Assembly (NCBI GenBank): GCA_949505625.1
Contig: CATBQD010000006.1
Coordinates: 1 to 64,000, forward strand
Length of the DNA: 64,000 nt
Direction of reading: 5' to 3'
DNA from: an uncultured Bacilli bacterium
GTDB taxonomy: Bacteria > Bacillota_I > Bacilli_A > RF39 > UBA660
Shown here: in pieces, positions 37,830 to 47,525 of the stretch
Numbering within the stretch: the first letter of the stretch is position 1
How the letters are laid out: each line of letters starts with the position of its first letter
Position numbers and translations under genes: made by a program
Notes under the pieces: model-generated
What the model saw: the letters and a program-made list of their open reading frames with translations, nothing else
Told to the model about the DNA's origin: nothing
Databases searched by the model: none

Positions 37830-37978
37830 GAATTTGTGATGTGATATTTATTATTTTTTTATAGAGTAGTAATAGTGTTAATTATATAGTAGTTTATTAG
37901 AATTAAATTTTAGATGATTAACCCTTATAAAATCTAACTATAATCTACTTTTAGAATAACAAGATTTTCTAATCTTAA

Positions 37979-38959
37979 TTACCCTAAGTACCGATTATTC
38001 CGTTTCTCTATATTTCTCTTGATTATTTCATCTCTACGCTTTTTCTTTTCTTCCTCAAATTTTTTAGTGTAATTCTCATGAAAAGGTTTATAATAATCAA
38101 GCATTTCATTATATCGCTTTTCTTCTTTCGATTTTTCAGCACGAGAAAAAGAACCGTAGTGAAATAAAGTATTAAGCCTTAAACGCTCTTCAAAAAGTTT
38201 TTTAAAACTCATATAAGTATCTTTTCCCTCTAAACGATTAGAGAAGTTAGCATACTCTATAAAATCAATACCTGTTTTACATTTCCTATCAAACTCTTGT
38301 TGTTCCTTTTTAGATGGGATAGAGTAATCAACATCAATAAAGAATAAATTTTCGGATTGTTGAAACATATATTCTGCATATCCAGTATCACAATCTTTGC
38401 CATAAACTTTCTTTTCTTCTTTATTTTTTTCTTGTTTCTCTTGATTTTCATCTGCAACTCCAAACATTTTCTTTCTCTCATTTTCTTGTTGCTTCTTTTT
38501 TATAATTTCATCTAATTCTTCTGGAGTAATAGTACTTGGATAAAACTTAGGTATGTTTTTCCAATTTTTATTAATGTATTTTTTAATCTTTAATCTAACA
38601 GTTTCTCCAGGATAAGATAATATTAGAACGTGTAAATGCCATCCAACATAAACATTTCCTAATTCTCCACTTTCTCCTAAATTCCCATAATTTAATTCTT
38701 TAATTTTTTCATCATCTGTTATAACTTCACGAATAATCTTAGGTTTTCCCACGTTTCCCGTTCTCTCGTAATAATAATCAACAACTGCTTTTCCTATTAT
38801 ATTACTAGCACTAATAACACCACTACACTTATATTTTCCCTTTTTACATATAAAATCGATAGCTTTTACTAATCTCTTAGCATACTTACAAGCTTCTTCT
38901 TGATCGTAAAACTTATGGTTAATATCGATTTTACTCATCTTTGCTACTCTTTTTGACAT
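37979..38959 (-). CDS. Putative HUH-motif replication initiator/relaxase
   Basis: GNVYVGWHLHVLILSYPGETV (H-x-H hydrophobic HUH-like strand); charged helical C-terminus. Confidence 0.45.
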   Translation of the reverse strand: MSKRVAKMSKIDINHKFYDQEEACKYAKRLVKAIDFICKKGKYKCSGVISASNIIGKAVVDYYYERTGNVGKPKIIREVITDDEKIKELNYGNLGESGELGNVYVGWHLHVLILSYPGETVRLKIKKYINKNWKNIPKFYPSTITPEELDEIIKKKQQENERKKMFGVADENQEKQEKNKEEKKVYGKDCDTGYAEYMFQQSENLFFIDVDYSIPSKKEQQEFDRKCKTGIDFIEYANFSNRLEGKDTYMSFKKLFEERLRLNTLFHYGSFSRAEKSKEEKRYNEMLDYYKPFHENYTKKFEEEKKKRRDEIIKRNIEKRNNRYLG

Positions 38960-39145
38960 TTAAACCACTCCTTACTATGTATAAGCAAATACATTAGATT
39001 TTCCGAGTAAAAAAAAATCTCTACTATATAAGTACGGATTTCTCAACCGTTTTGAGTGATTTTTGCTAAATTTTTTAAAAATTTTTTAAATTTCTTATCT
39101 AAAGCATTAAAAAAAAGATGCTATTCACACCTTTAATTACACTTG

Positions 39146-39688
39146 CTATTCATTAGTTTCATAATAATATGAAGTTTCTATTCCTTTAAAAAAGCTCTCC
39201 AAACTCATATCCTCTGTTAAATTATTTTCAATTAAAGTTTTAATTTCTAATGTATTAATAGGACTTCTCTCCATAGCTTGTAGATACAATTTCTTATCTA
39301 TATTTTCCCAATTCACAATTCTATTTAAATTCTTCTTTAATATTAAATCTAACCATATTCTAGTACTCCTGCCATTACCCTCTAAAAATGGATGAGCGAT
39401 ATTCATTTCAACATACTTATCAATTATTTCATCTAAAGTATTCTCACTCATAGTTTCAATTTTATTTAGCATTTCTTTTAAATATAAGGAGTTTCCAAAT
39501 CTAAAATTTCCTTTAGAAATGTTTTCTTTTCTAATAATACCTGCAAAATCATATAACCCATCAAATAAATATTTATGAATTTGTTGTAACCCTTTTGTAG
39601 TACCAATTTCAACACTATCAATAGTACCACTTGAAAATAATTCTTTTGCATTCCCTAAGCTCTTCTTATCTATATCATTCATACACAT
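39146..39688 (-). CDS. Fic family protein (putative AMP transferase)
   Basis: [23 protein letters not shown] (HPFxxGNGRxxR); FDFAG-type N-terminal region [21 protein letters not shown]. Confidence 0.93.
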   Translation of the reverse strand: MCMNDIDKKSLGNAKELFSSGTIDSVEIGTTKGLQQIHKYLFDGLYDFAGIIRKENISKGNFRFGNSLYLKEMLNKIETMSENTLDEIIDKYVEMNIAHPFLEGNGRSTRIWLDLILKKNLNRIVNWENIDKKLYLQAMERSPINTLEIKTLIENNLTEDMSLESFFKGIETSYYYETNE

Positions 39689-39772
39689 TAACTCCTATTA
39701 AAATTGCTTTTATATGCTTATATTTTACCATAAAATAGCTATGCTTACAATAAAAGCAAAAGGATTAATAAA

Positions 39773-40066
39773 CTATGCTAGTTCTTTCTTAATACTTTTA
39801 AGTAGAGTATCAAACTGCTTTATCGTGATAGGCATTGTTCTATTATATAAAAATAAATTTTTCCTATCAAAATATATTAGTATTAGTTTCTTACCCTTTA
39901 TAGTAACATCTACTTTATGAGGTTCTATAAAACTAATATTAGTACCACCTATATAAAGAATTCTACCTTGCCTAAACTCACACTTAGCATTATTAAAACT
40001 ACACGTAGTTCTTATCCTTTTTTCTAATTCTTCTGATTTTATAAATTTTTCACTAAAAATCTCCAT
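39773..40066 (-). CDS. Hypothetical protein upstream of Fic
   Basis: 97 aa ORF; same strand as the Fic gene. Confidence 0.5.
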   Translation of the reverse strand: MEIFSEKFIKSEELEKRIRTTCSFNNAKCEFRQGRILYIGGTNISFIEPHKVDVTIKGKKLILIYFDRKNLFLYNRTMPITIKQFDTLLKSIKKELA

Positions 40067-40096
40067 TTTTTACACCTTTTTTAGTAAAAACAAAAA

Positions 40097-40123
40097 CCGT
40101 GGATTTTCCTTTTATTTCCACGG
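40097..40123. terminator. Bidirectional terminator-like hairpin
   Basis: CCGTGGA ... TCCACGG flanked by A and T runs. Confidence 0.6.
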
Positions 40124-40139
40124 CTTTTTACATATTTTA

Positions 40140-40156
40140 ACTCCACTTTTTGGAGT
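40140..40156 (-). terminator. Terminator hairpin downstream of tRNA-Trp
   Basis: ACTCCA-AAAAG-TGGAGT on the minus strand. Confidence 0.55.
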
Positions 40157-40167
40157 GTATTTGCATT

Positions 40168-40241
40168 TGGCAGGGGTAGCAGGAGTTGAACCCACATCAG
40201 CGGTTTTGGAGACCGTTATTCTACCATTGAACTATACCCCT
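40168..40241 (-). tRNA. tRNA-Trp (CCA anticodon)
   Basis: AGGGGTA acceptor/TACCCCT, anticodon loop CTCCAAA, T-loop GTTCAAC, 3' GCCA encoded. Confidence 0.92.
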
Positions 40242-40393
40242 AAATCAAAAGACAAATAAATTATATCATAAATTATAATAAAGTACAATAATCATTTTAG
40301 TATTTTAAACAATCATAGGTAATATTTTATTAAAACATCCAAAACAAATGTAGATATTATGTAAAGAAAGCATATAGTAAATTAGGTGATTAT

Positions 40394-40822
40394 ATGGGAG
40401 TAATAAAATATACTACAAAAGAAAGAGATTTACTAGCTAGACTTATGCGCGCTGAAGCTGTAGGCGAAGGCAATCTAGGAATGCTTATGGTTGGAAACGT
40501 AGGAGTAAATAGGGTTTTAGGGAATTGTCTTACTTTTAAGGATATTACAACAATATCAAAAATGATATATCAAACTCCAGGAGGATTCGAGGGAAAAAAT
40601 AGTCCTTTATTTTTTAGTAATCCTACAACTCAAGAAAAAAATCTGGCGGATAGAGTTTTAAGAGGAGAATACTATCATCCAGCAACACATGCACTTTGGT
40701 TTTACGCTCCAAGCAGTGGGGCCGCGTGTAAAGCAACTTGGTGGGATCAAGAAAACTCAGGTAGATATAAAAATCATTGTTTTTACAGACCAGCTGCTGG
40801 AACTTGTCCTGAGTTGTATTAA
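40394..40822 (+). CDS. SleB/CwlJ-type cell wall hydrolase
   Basis: ERDLLARLMRAEAVGEGNLGMLMVGNVGVNRVLG...ADRVLRGE...ALWFYAP. Confidence 0.9.
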   Translation: MGVIKYTTKERDLLARLMRAEAVGEGNLGMLMVGNVGVNRVLGNCLTFKDITTISKMIYQTPGGFEGKNSPLFFSNPTTQEKNLADRVLRGEYYHPATHALWFYAPSSGAACKATWWDQENSGRYKNHCFYRPAAGTCPELY

Positions 40823-40855
40823 AAAACCTTTGATAAAAATCAAAAGTTTTTTTTA
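40822..40855. terminator. Bidirectional terminator
   Basis: AAAACCTTTGAT-AAAA-ATCAAAAGTTTTTTTT. Confidence 0.6.
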
Positions 40856-41113
40856 ATGTAAATCTTCTAATTGTTTGCAAAATAAAGGCGCTAATTTATC
40901 TAATTCATTTTTATCATTTACTTCTACAATATATAAACGATTATCTTCTTTTTCTTCTTTTACAACAGCTACCTGTTCAGTTACATCTTCTCCATCTGCA
41001 GAAAGTTGAAGCAAATAATCATATGCATTTCCATCGTATTCGGCTTTTGCAACAACAATATACTTTTCATTATCATCTAAGGTCAGAACGGTATGAAGTT
41101 CAATATTCATCAT
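40853..41113 (-). CDS. DUF1292/UPF0473 family protein
   Basis: HTVLTLDDNEKYIVVAKAEYDGNAYDYLLQL. Confidence 0.8.
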   Translation of the reverse strand: MMNIELHTVLTLDDNEKYIVVAKAEYDGNAYDYLLQLSADGEDVTEQVAVVKEEKEDNRLYIVEVNDKNELDKLAPLFCKQLEDLH

Positions 41114-42849
41114 TTTTTTATTCCTCCCTTTTTCTGTTCTTCATTTAATTGACATAGAACCATTATATTTGCATCTGCTGCATTAATCCACCCTTTTTCA
41201 ATATCTGCATTTAATTTATCATCTGTTACAGCAATAAACTTTCCGTCTGCATCTCCTATAGAACATCCTAAAACAATATTATATGTTCCTTCTGACAAAT
41301 TCATATTTTTAGCAACTGTTTCTAAATCAACTCCATACTCTGTCGTAATATAAATCGGAGTTCCAGTATGATCTAAAATTGCACCTCGTGTGACAAATAA
41401 TTTAGTTCCAATTAAACTAACCTCTTTTGCTTCTTTTCTGCCCTTTTCTTCCACTATATCCATAGGGTTAGAGTAAATAACAGCTTTTTCTCTTAATTCA
41501 ATTTGATCTCCAATCGTTGGCTTATATTTTACAGGGACTTCTATCATTTTCTCTATTTGTTCTTTTATCTTTCCTGGAATATTTCCGATCGTTCTTAAAG
41601 TCGAAAGTAACGAATCTTTCGCTTTTCCTAATTTTTCTAACAAGCTTTTTTTAGCAGGCTCAATAGATATAATTTGTCGTCTTCTTTTTCTGTCTCTATT
41701 AACTTGCTCGTCCTCAAATAAAATTTCTGGTGCCTCTGGTACAATTGCGATTCTTCCTCTTTCCTTTGCACGCTCTGCGAAAATTAATTCTAGATCTTCT
41801 TTTCCTTTTACTTCATCTCTTGTATGTTGTAACTGTTCTTCAATCGAGATTATCAGTTCCTCATTTTTCTCTAGTTCTGCTAAATCGGATAACTGTCTAT
41901 ATATCCTACTGTGATCAATTCTTGAAGCTAATGTCTCATATTCTCCGTTTTCAATCACGCCTTCTTGGTATAACTGTTCGACTTTAGAAATACGAGAACT
42001 TACTATTCCTTGTACTATTTTTGTTCTTTTCTCTAATGACTCATAACTATCAACTGGTGATTGCATCATCTTTCCTAATAAATGAAGAAATGTTTGTTCT
42101 GCCACTTTATCTAACTCTAGTTCATTTTTTTTAACACGTGCTTCATAAGTTGCTACATAACCCTCAGCATCTTTTGCGCTACGTGCCAATTCTAGATTTT
42201 CTAGTAATTGATTTTGGCGCTTTTTCAAAGCTTTCTCTTTAGCCTTTATGTTTTGAAAATCAAGTTGACTTGCATTTCCTTCTTTTAGAATTCTAGAGTA
42301 AACTTCTAGAATTTCCTCATTTAAAGTTTCAAATGATAGCTGTGCATTTCTTAAATTCGTTTTTTTCACATAAGCTTGTGTTCTCTCTTCATTCAATTCT
42401 GCTTCCCTTTGTTCTGCTGCTTTTATTTTATCAAATTGTTCTTCTACTAATTTAATATCACTTTCATATTCATGGACTTGATTTTCTGATATATCTATCT
42501 TTTCACTAATATATGACCAAAGATCTGATGCTACTTCTATTTTTTTAACATCAGAAAACATTGCTAGAATTTCTTGAAGCTTTTGATTGACAACTGTATA
42601 AATTTGATTTCTTTTTTCTAATTCTTCTTCTAAAGTTACTGCAAATCTCTTTTCTATTCCTTGAATTTGACTTTCAACTCTGCCATCTAACAGACTAATA
42701 TATTCTGTGGCTAATTCTTTTACTCTAGCTACAACTTTATCAATACGTTCTGCGTCTATTGTTTCTTGCATTCCCAATAAGTCTAACTGGTCAATATAAG
42801 AATCTATTTGTTCTTTTAAGTAATTCTCTCGCTCCATGAATTTCACCAA
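41110..42849 (-). CDS. Large coiled-coil protein of unknown function
   Basis: 579 aa, charged helical repeats. Confidence 0.65.
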   Translation of the reverse strand: MVKFMERENYLKEQIDSYIDQLDLLGMQETIDAERIDKVVARVKELATEYISLLDGRVESQIQGIEKRFAVTLEEELEKRNQIYTVVNQKLQEILAMFSDVKKIEVASDLWSYISEKIDISENQVHEYESDIKLVEEQFDKIKAAEQREAELNEERTQAYVKKTNLRNAQLSFETLNEEILEVYSRILKEGNASQLDFQNIKAKEKALKKRQNQLLENLELARSAKDAEGYVATYEARVKKNELELDKVAEQTFLHLLGKMMQSPVDSYESLEKRTKIVQGIVSSRISKVEQLYQEGVIENGEYETLASRIDHSRIYRQLSDLAELEKNEELIISIEEQLQHTRDEVKGKEDLELIFAERAKERGRIAIVPEAPEILFEDEQVNRDRKRRRQIISIEPAKKSLLEKLGKAKDSLLSTLRTIGNIPGKIKEQIEKMIEVPVKYKPTIGDQIELREKAVIYSNPMDIVEEKGRKEAKEVSLIGTKLFVTRGAILDHTGTPIYITTEYGVDLETVAKNMNLSEGTYNIVLGCSIGDADGKFIAVTDDKLNADIEKGWINAADANIMVLCQLNEEQKKGGIKK

Positions 42850-42913
42850 TCCTCTATTATTATTTTTATTATAACAAAAAAGTAAAAATAAGTAAATCTA
42901 AAAAGCAGAGCTT

Positions 42914-44002
42914 TTACTCTGCTTTTTGATTTAATGTCAATGTTGTTTCTTTTTCTTCTCCATTTCTGTTATAAATTACTTTTATTTTATCTCCAATACT
43001 ATATTTATACAAATTGTATCTAAAATGCGCTACATCTTCAATTTTATTTTCATTTACTTTTAAAATAACATCTCCTTGTTGTAATCCTGCTTTTTCTGCC
43101 ACCGAATTAGGTTCTACATTTATAATAACTGCTCCATAAGTAATACTTTTATGTAAAGTAATTCTATTTCTATACAAAGCATAACTATTACTTACATCAA
43201 GTAAGCTAACTCCAACTACTGGTCGTTCTATCTTCTCGCCCTTTTCCAATTTTTCGACAGAAGCCATCACTAATTCAATCGGGATAGCAAAACCCATTCC
43301 TTCAATCTCATCTTCTACCAATTTTAAAGAGTTTACTCCTATTACTTCACCATTAATATTTACAAGAGGTCCACCACTATTTCCTGGATTAATTGCTGCA
43401 TCTGTTTGTAATACTGACATCATATAGCTGCCATTTCCACTTGAAGACTCTACAGAGACAGTCCTATCTTTCCCAGATAGAATACCTTTTGTAACTGTTC
43501 CTCTATAAGCGTTTCCTACTGGAGTTCCAACTGTAAATAATGTATCTCCTAACTCCAATTTGCTACTATCCCCTATTTCTGCCACATCCATAACCCCACT
43601 AATATCCATTGAAAGAACCGCTATATCTGCATATTCATCACTTCCTAGAACCTTTGCTTCCACGGATTCCCCTTCCATATTGACTACTTTCACAGAAGTC
43701 GCCCCTTCTATTACATGATGGTTAGTTATAACGAATCCTTCTTGATTATTTTTCTTATAAACAAATCCGCTTCCACTCCCAGTTTGCCTTCCATTTCTAT
43801 AAGATTCTATTACTACAACTGCATTATAAATTTTATAAACAGCTTCTTTGATTGAATCCGCTTCTGTAATAGAAACTGTTTTTACAGTCTTTTCTACTGC
43901 TTCCATTTTTAAAGGAAAAAGCTGTGTGACTACTAAAGTCCCAGAAATACCTATAAAAAATGACAATATAACTACAACTATATAAACTATTTTTTGTTTC
44001 AT
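42914..44002 (-). CDS. HtrA/DegP-like trypsin-PDZ serine protease
   Basis: GSGSGFVYKK, ITNHHVIEGA, ADIAVLSM, TDAAINPGNSGGPLVN, PDZ AGLQQGDVILKVNENKI. Confidence 0.95.
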   Translation of the reverse strand: MKQKIVYIVVVILSFFIGISGTLVVTQLFPLKMEAVEKTVKTVSITEADSIKEAVYKIYNAVVVIESYRNGRQTGSGSGFVYKKNNQEGFVITNHHVIEGATSVKVVNMEGESVEAKVLGSDEYADIAVLSMDISGVMDVAEIGDSSKLELGDTLFTVGTPVGNAYRGTVTKGILSGKDRTVSVESSSGNGSYMMSVLQTDAAINPGNSGGPLVNINGEVIGVNSLKLVEDEIEGMGFAIPIELVMASVEKLEKGEKIERPVVGVSLLDVSNSYALYRNRITLHKSITYGAVIINVEPNSVAEKAGLQQGDVILKVNENKIEDVAHFRYNLYKYSIGDKIKVIYNRNGEEKETTLTLNQKAE

Positions 44003-44011
44003 TTTTCCTCC

Positions 44012-44944
44012 TTAATCCATATCAACAATATCTCTCCAATTATCTGGGAAACCTATTCTATTTAAGATTGTATTTAACGGTAATACTTCTATCTTACCAT
44101 CTAACACATCAATCTCATAACCTAATTCATAAATCAATTCCCTAAATTCATCTTCTCTAAGCATTTGTTTCATAATAATAATAAGTGCATATAAGTCATT
44201 CTTACCAAAATCATACTCATCTTTTGTTTGACTAATATCTAACATATCATGATATTTATTATTTGGAATTACCCTTTGTGTTCTATGATCATACAAAATA
44301 TCCTCATGCGCACATAAATTTCTAAAATTAGAAAGAAGAGCCAGATATATCGTTAAAGACTCAATATCTATATGATATATATCTGCTATAATCTCTTGAT
44401 CTTCTGCTTTTAGTATACAATATAATTCAGAAACTATTCCAAATGATAATACTTTGACTAAAATCCACATCGGAATATAACCATAGTTACTAAGATAATG
44501 CATGGTGGCAGCGTGTTGCTTTCCATTTACTCGGATTTGCCTTTTCATTTTATTTAAAACATCATGGACCTGCCTTACTTTTAAATTGTCTTGTGTAAAG
44601 TTTTTTGGATCTAAATAGTCTTTTTCTTTAAAACCATATTTTTTCGATAATGTATAACTAATAATTGATTTTATATTATTCTCAATTATTAATAAATATT
44701 TAAACATAATATTTCGTATTTTTCTGTCAAATAAAAACATTGCATAAAGTTCATCAAATGTTGTTCCATCAATAAATCTATTTTCTTTGATTGAACGCAT
44801 AAATAAGTGTCTATACCCGCTGATAAAAAAGTAATTTTCACGGAATAAGATTTCTTTTGCCTTATCCAAATCTTCAACTATCAATCCTTTTGACTTTAAG
44901 ATTTCTATTTGTTCATCCAAGGTTTTAAATATCTTGCCACCCAT
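44012..44944 (-). CDS. Abi_2 (AbiD/AbiF-like) abortive infection family protein
   Basis: TLDEQIEILKSKGLIVEDLDKAKEILFRENYFFISGYRHLF; FRNLCAHEDILYDHR (RxxxxH-like). Confidence 0.88.
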   Translation of the reverse strand: MGGKIFKTLDEQIEILKSKGLIVEDLDKAKEILFRENYFFISGYRHLFMRSIKENRFIDGTTFDELYAMFLFDRKIRNIMFKYLLIIENNIKSIISYTLSKKYGFKEKDYLDPKNFTQDNLKVRQVHDVLNKMKRQIRVNGKQHAATMHYLSNYGYIPMWILVKVLSFGIVSELYCILKAEDQEIIADIYHIDIESLTIYLALLSNFRNLCAHEDILYDHRTQRVIPNNKYHDMLDISQTKDEYDFGKNDLYALIIIMKQMLREDEFRELIYELGYEIDVLDGKIEVLPLNTILNRIGFPDNWRDIVDMD

Positions 44945-45154
44945 ATTACCACCTAGTATTCATTATACCATACTATTTATGAAATAAATATGTTTTTTTT
45001 ATGGGATTTTCGTGTGATTTTTTAAAGCTTTCTCTCCTCATCAATTCCAATATTTTTGTTCTTTTTATGAGTTAAATTTTTATTTTCTATCAGAAAAAAA
45101 GTAATTATTAAAATACTAATATATTTTTTAATAATTACTCACAATATCTTTAAA

Positions 45155-45814
45155 TTAGGAAAAATACTTAATAATTCCATTTAAAATTGAATTGGCCACT
45201 TTTTCTTGATACCAATCTTGTGTTAATAAATAGCGGTCATTAGGATTACTTAAAAAGCCGACCTCTAAAAGTACGCCAGGACGCTTAACTCGTTTGTGTA
45301 AATACATAGAATCAGTTTTTTTATAATCCCGTTTTGAATCTAAACTTTTTTTAAATTCTTCTTGCATTATTTTGGCAATTTTTTCATTTTCAGAATTTAC
45401 ATCATCATAATAAGCCTCGGCTCCATGCCAACTACTGGATGTTTCAGCATTCAAATGAATTGATAAATATAAATCACAATTGGAACGATTTATAATATTA
45501 GCTCTTCTCGATAAGTCACTACGCTTCCTATTTACAGCATATGGTACTGATAAGTCATAATCACCATCTCTGGTTAAATATACAGTTACTCCTATATCCT
45601 CTAATTTTTGTTTTAGTTTTTGGGCAATTTTTAAGTTAATTGCTTGCTCTTCTATATTTTTATATAACGCTCCTGGATCTGCGCCTCCGTGTCCAGGATC
45701 CAAATAAATTATTTTATTGTGCAAAACTTTGGACTTTTCTTCCGCTTTTACGAAGTTAAAACTACATAGACATAGTAATAATAAAATAATCATTCCTAAC
45801 TTATATTTTACCAT
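45155..45814 (-). CDS. N-acetylmuramoyl-L-alanine amidase (Amidase_3, CwlD-like)
   Basis: IYLDPGHGGADPGA; LYLSIHLNAE; VLLEVGFLSNPND. Confidence 0.95.
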   Translation of the reverse strand: MVKYKLGMIILLLLCLCSFNFVKAEEKSKVLHNKIIYLDPGHGGADPGALYKNIEEQAINLKIAQKLKQKLEDIGVTVYLTRDGDYDLSVPYAVNRKRSDLSRRANIINRSNCDLYLSIHLNAETSSSWHGAEAYYDDVNSENEKIAKIMQEEFKKSLDSKRDYKKTDSMYLHKRVKRPGVLLEVGFLSNPNDRYLLTQDWYQEKVANSILNGIIKYFS

Positions 45815-45923
45815 TTTATCACCTATAAAAATATATTCATATATATTCCTTTATTATTCTAAAAATTTTTAAGTAATAGAAAAGATAGAATTTGAGATAA
45901 ATCTAAAATTCTATCTTTTTACT

Positions 45924-47450
45924 TTATTGAATCGTAATATATTCTGCAGTAAATGCTGGTATTGTAAGAGCATTTCCTATTACCGTTGTATATGTTTTTG
46001 TTCCTGTTAAAACTCCCCACATATTTATCATATCATTTTCTAATACTCTTGTGTCTCCATAATATGTTACATATACTGTATCAGAGCAAGAATAACCACT
46101 AATATATTTGTATTTTTCACAAGAAACATTAACCCTTAAAATTTTACTATAAGAAGATGGTATAACTTGCACTACTTTTCCAAAAAAGCGAGCTCTCTTT
46201 TGACTATACTGTTCTGGATATCTTGAAATTTCTTGATAATTATAAGTTTGACATGAGTTTTTATAATCACTTTCTTTTTTCGCTTCGATATTTGTTTTAA
46301 TTGAAGTTATTGTTTGATTCCAATTTATCTTATGATTATCATAATATGTATCCTTTATGCCATTTATTTCTTCTTCTAGTTGTTTCAATGCTTCTGCATC
46401 CAAACTGCTTGATATTTCAGTTAATTTAGTTGTAATAGTTGAAGCATAACCTTCTTTTTTCTCAATAATTTTATTTTCGATTTCTTTTATTTTTGCTTCC
46501 CAACTTGGAACTTTTTCCTTATAATATGCAAGGTTCTTTAGTTCTTCGTAATCTGCTTTAACTTCTGTATATTTTTTTTCATCAACAGAATTTAATAGCT
46601 CCTCCATGTCATTCTCTAATTCTTTGGCTAATAAATCTAATTTTTCATTGAATGTAGAAACTTTTGTTCCATATTCTTCTTTTATTTTTGATTGTTTTTG
46701 TTTTTTTATGTTTTCCAGTTGTTTTTCACTTGAAACTTTTTTGTTTGTCTGTTTATAATTAGAAAATATACTTTCTAATTTTTCTTCGTAGTCTTCTATT
46801 TGACCTTTTGTAAATGAAGAACTAAATCTAACATACACATTTCCATTTAAATAAGAATATTGCTCATCAGCACATATCTCTTCTGCCAATCTTCCATAAA
46901 TTTCTTCTTTAAAATAATTTTTACACTGTTTTTTCACTTCTTCATAATACCATTTTCTCATTTGAGCATCTTTTGAATTTCTAAAAACTTCAATTGTTCC
47001 AGCATAATCTTCATTTTCATTTAATACAATACGTTTATCATTCCAACTTACCTTTGAAATATATTCATTAGAATCTCCCAATAGATGATTCACATCTGTA
47101 TCTTTTGTATAAATAGTATAATTTGTAATTGAAGACGACATCTCTGACTTTAATTTTCTCATTAATTTAGCTGCATCCCAATTCCTATGTGACAATATAA
47201 AAATACCAATTACTGAAATAATCAAAATACTAGCAATAGCAACAATTATAATGACTAATTTTCTTGTTTCTATTTTCTTTTTCAATTTTTTAGGTTGCTT
47301 ATCATTAGAATTTACTTCCTCCGTAATTTTACTTTTACTATTTTTCTCTTCTATATTTTCTGTCTTTTTTACTTTAGCATTTTTCTCTTCTTTTTCCTTA
47401 GATGAACTTTTTTTCTCTTTTTCTTGGACTTCCTTTTCCACACTACACAC
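45924..47450 (-). CDS. Hypothetical membrane protein with K/E-rich N-terminus
   Basis: 508 aa ORF; TM KLVIIIVAIASILIISVIGIFIL. Confidence 0.65.
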   Translation of the reverse strand: MCSVEKEVQEKEKKSSSKEKEEKNAKVKKTENIEEKNSKSKITEEVNSNDKQPKKLKKKIETRKLVIIIVAIASILIISVIGIFILSHRNWDAAKLMRKLKSEMSSSITNYTIYTKDTDVNHLLGDSNEYISKVSWNDKRIVLNENEDYAGTIEVFRNSKDAQMRKWYYEEVKKQCKNYFKEEIYGRLAEEICADEQYSYLNGNVYVRFSSSFTKGQIEDYEEKLESIFSNYKQTNKKVSSEKQLENIKKQKQSKIKEEYGTKVSTFNEKLDLLAKELENDMEELLNSVDEKKYTEVKADYEELKNLAYYKEKVPSWEAKIKEIENKIIEKKEGYASTITTKLTEISSSLDAEALKQLEEEINGIKDTYYDNHKINWNQTITSIKTNIEAKKESDYKNSCQTYNYQEISRYPEQYSQKRARFFGKVVQVIPSSYSKILRVNVSCEKYKYISGYSCSDTVYVTYYGDTRVLENDMINMWGVLTGTKTYTTVIGNALTIPAFTAEYITIQ

Positions 47451-47525
47451 TCCTTTGTTAATTCCATATTATCATATTTATATTAAATTAACAATCGTTT
47501 TTTCACAAAAACATCACATTGAAAA

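Larger units (their letters stand above)
20110..40140. mobile_element. Integrated mobile genetic element (serine-recombinase type); exact ends not resolved
   Basis: Large serine recombinase at one end, resolvase, SSB, DnaB-like ATPases, RT, XRE repressors, HUH-like Rep and Fic, between ordinary chromosomal genes; right end close to tRNA-Trp. Confidence 0.8.

Noticed and set aside
38257-38481. Nested ORF in another frame of the HUH-like gene
   Set aside because: Completely inside the larger better-supported ORF; composition consistent with a frame artefact.
40168-40241. tRNA-Trp 3' end as the integration (att) site
   Set aside because: I looked for a second copy of the tRNA 3' segment near the left end (19.9-20.1 kb) and did not see one; large serine recombinases also often use non-tRNA sites.
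40623-40880. Minus-strand ORF overlapping the SleB-like gene
   Set aside because: Antisense of a recognised hydrolase.
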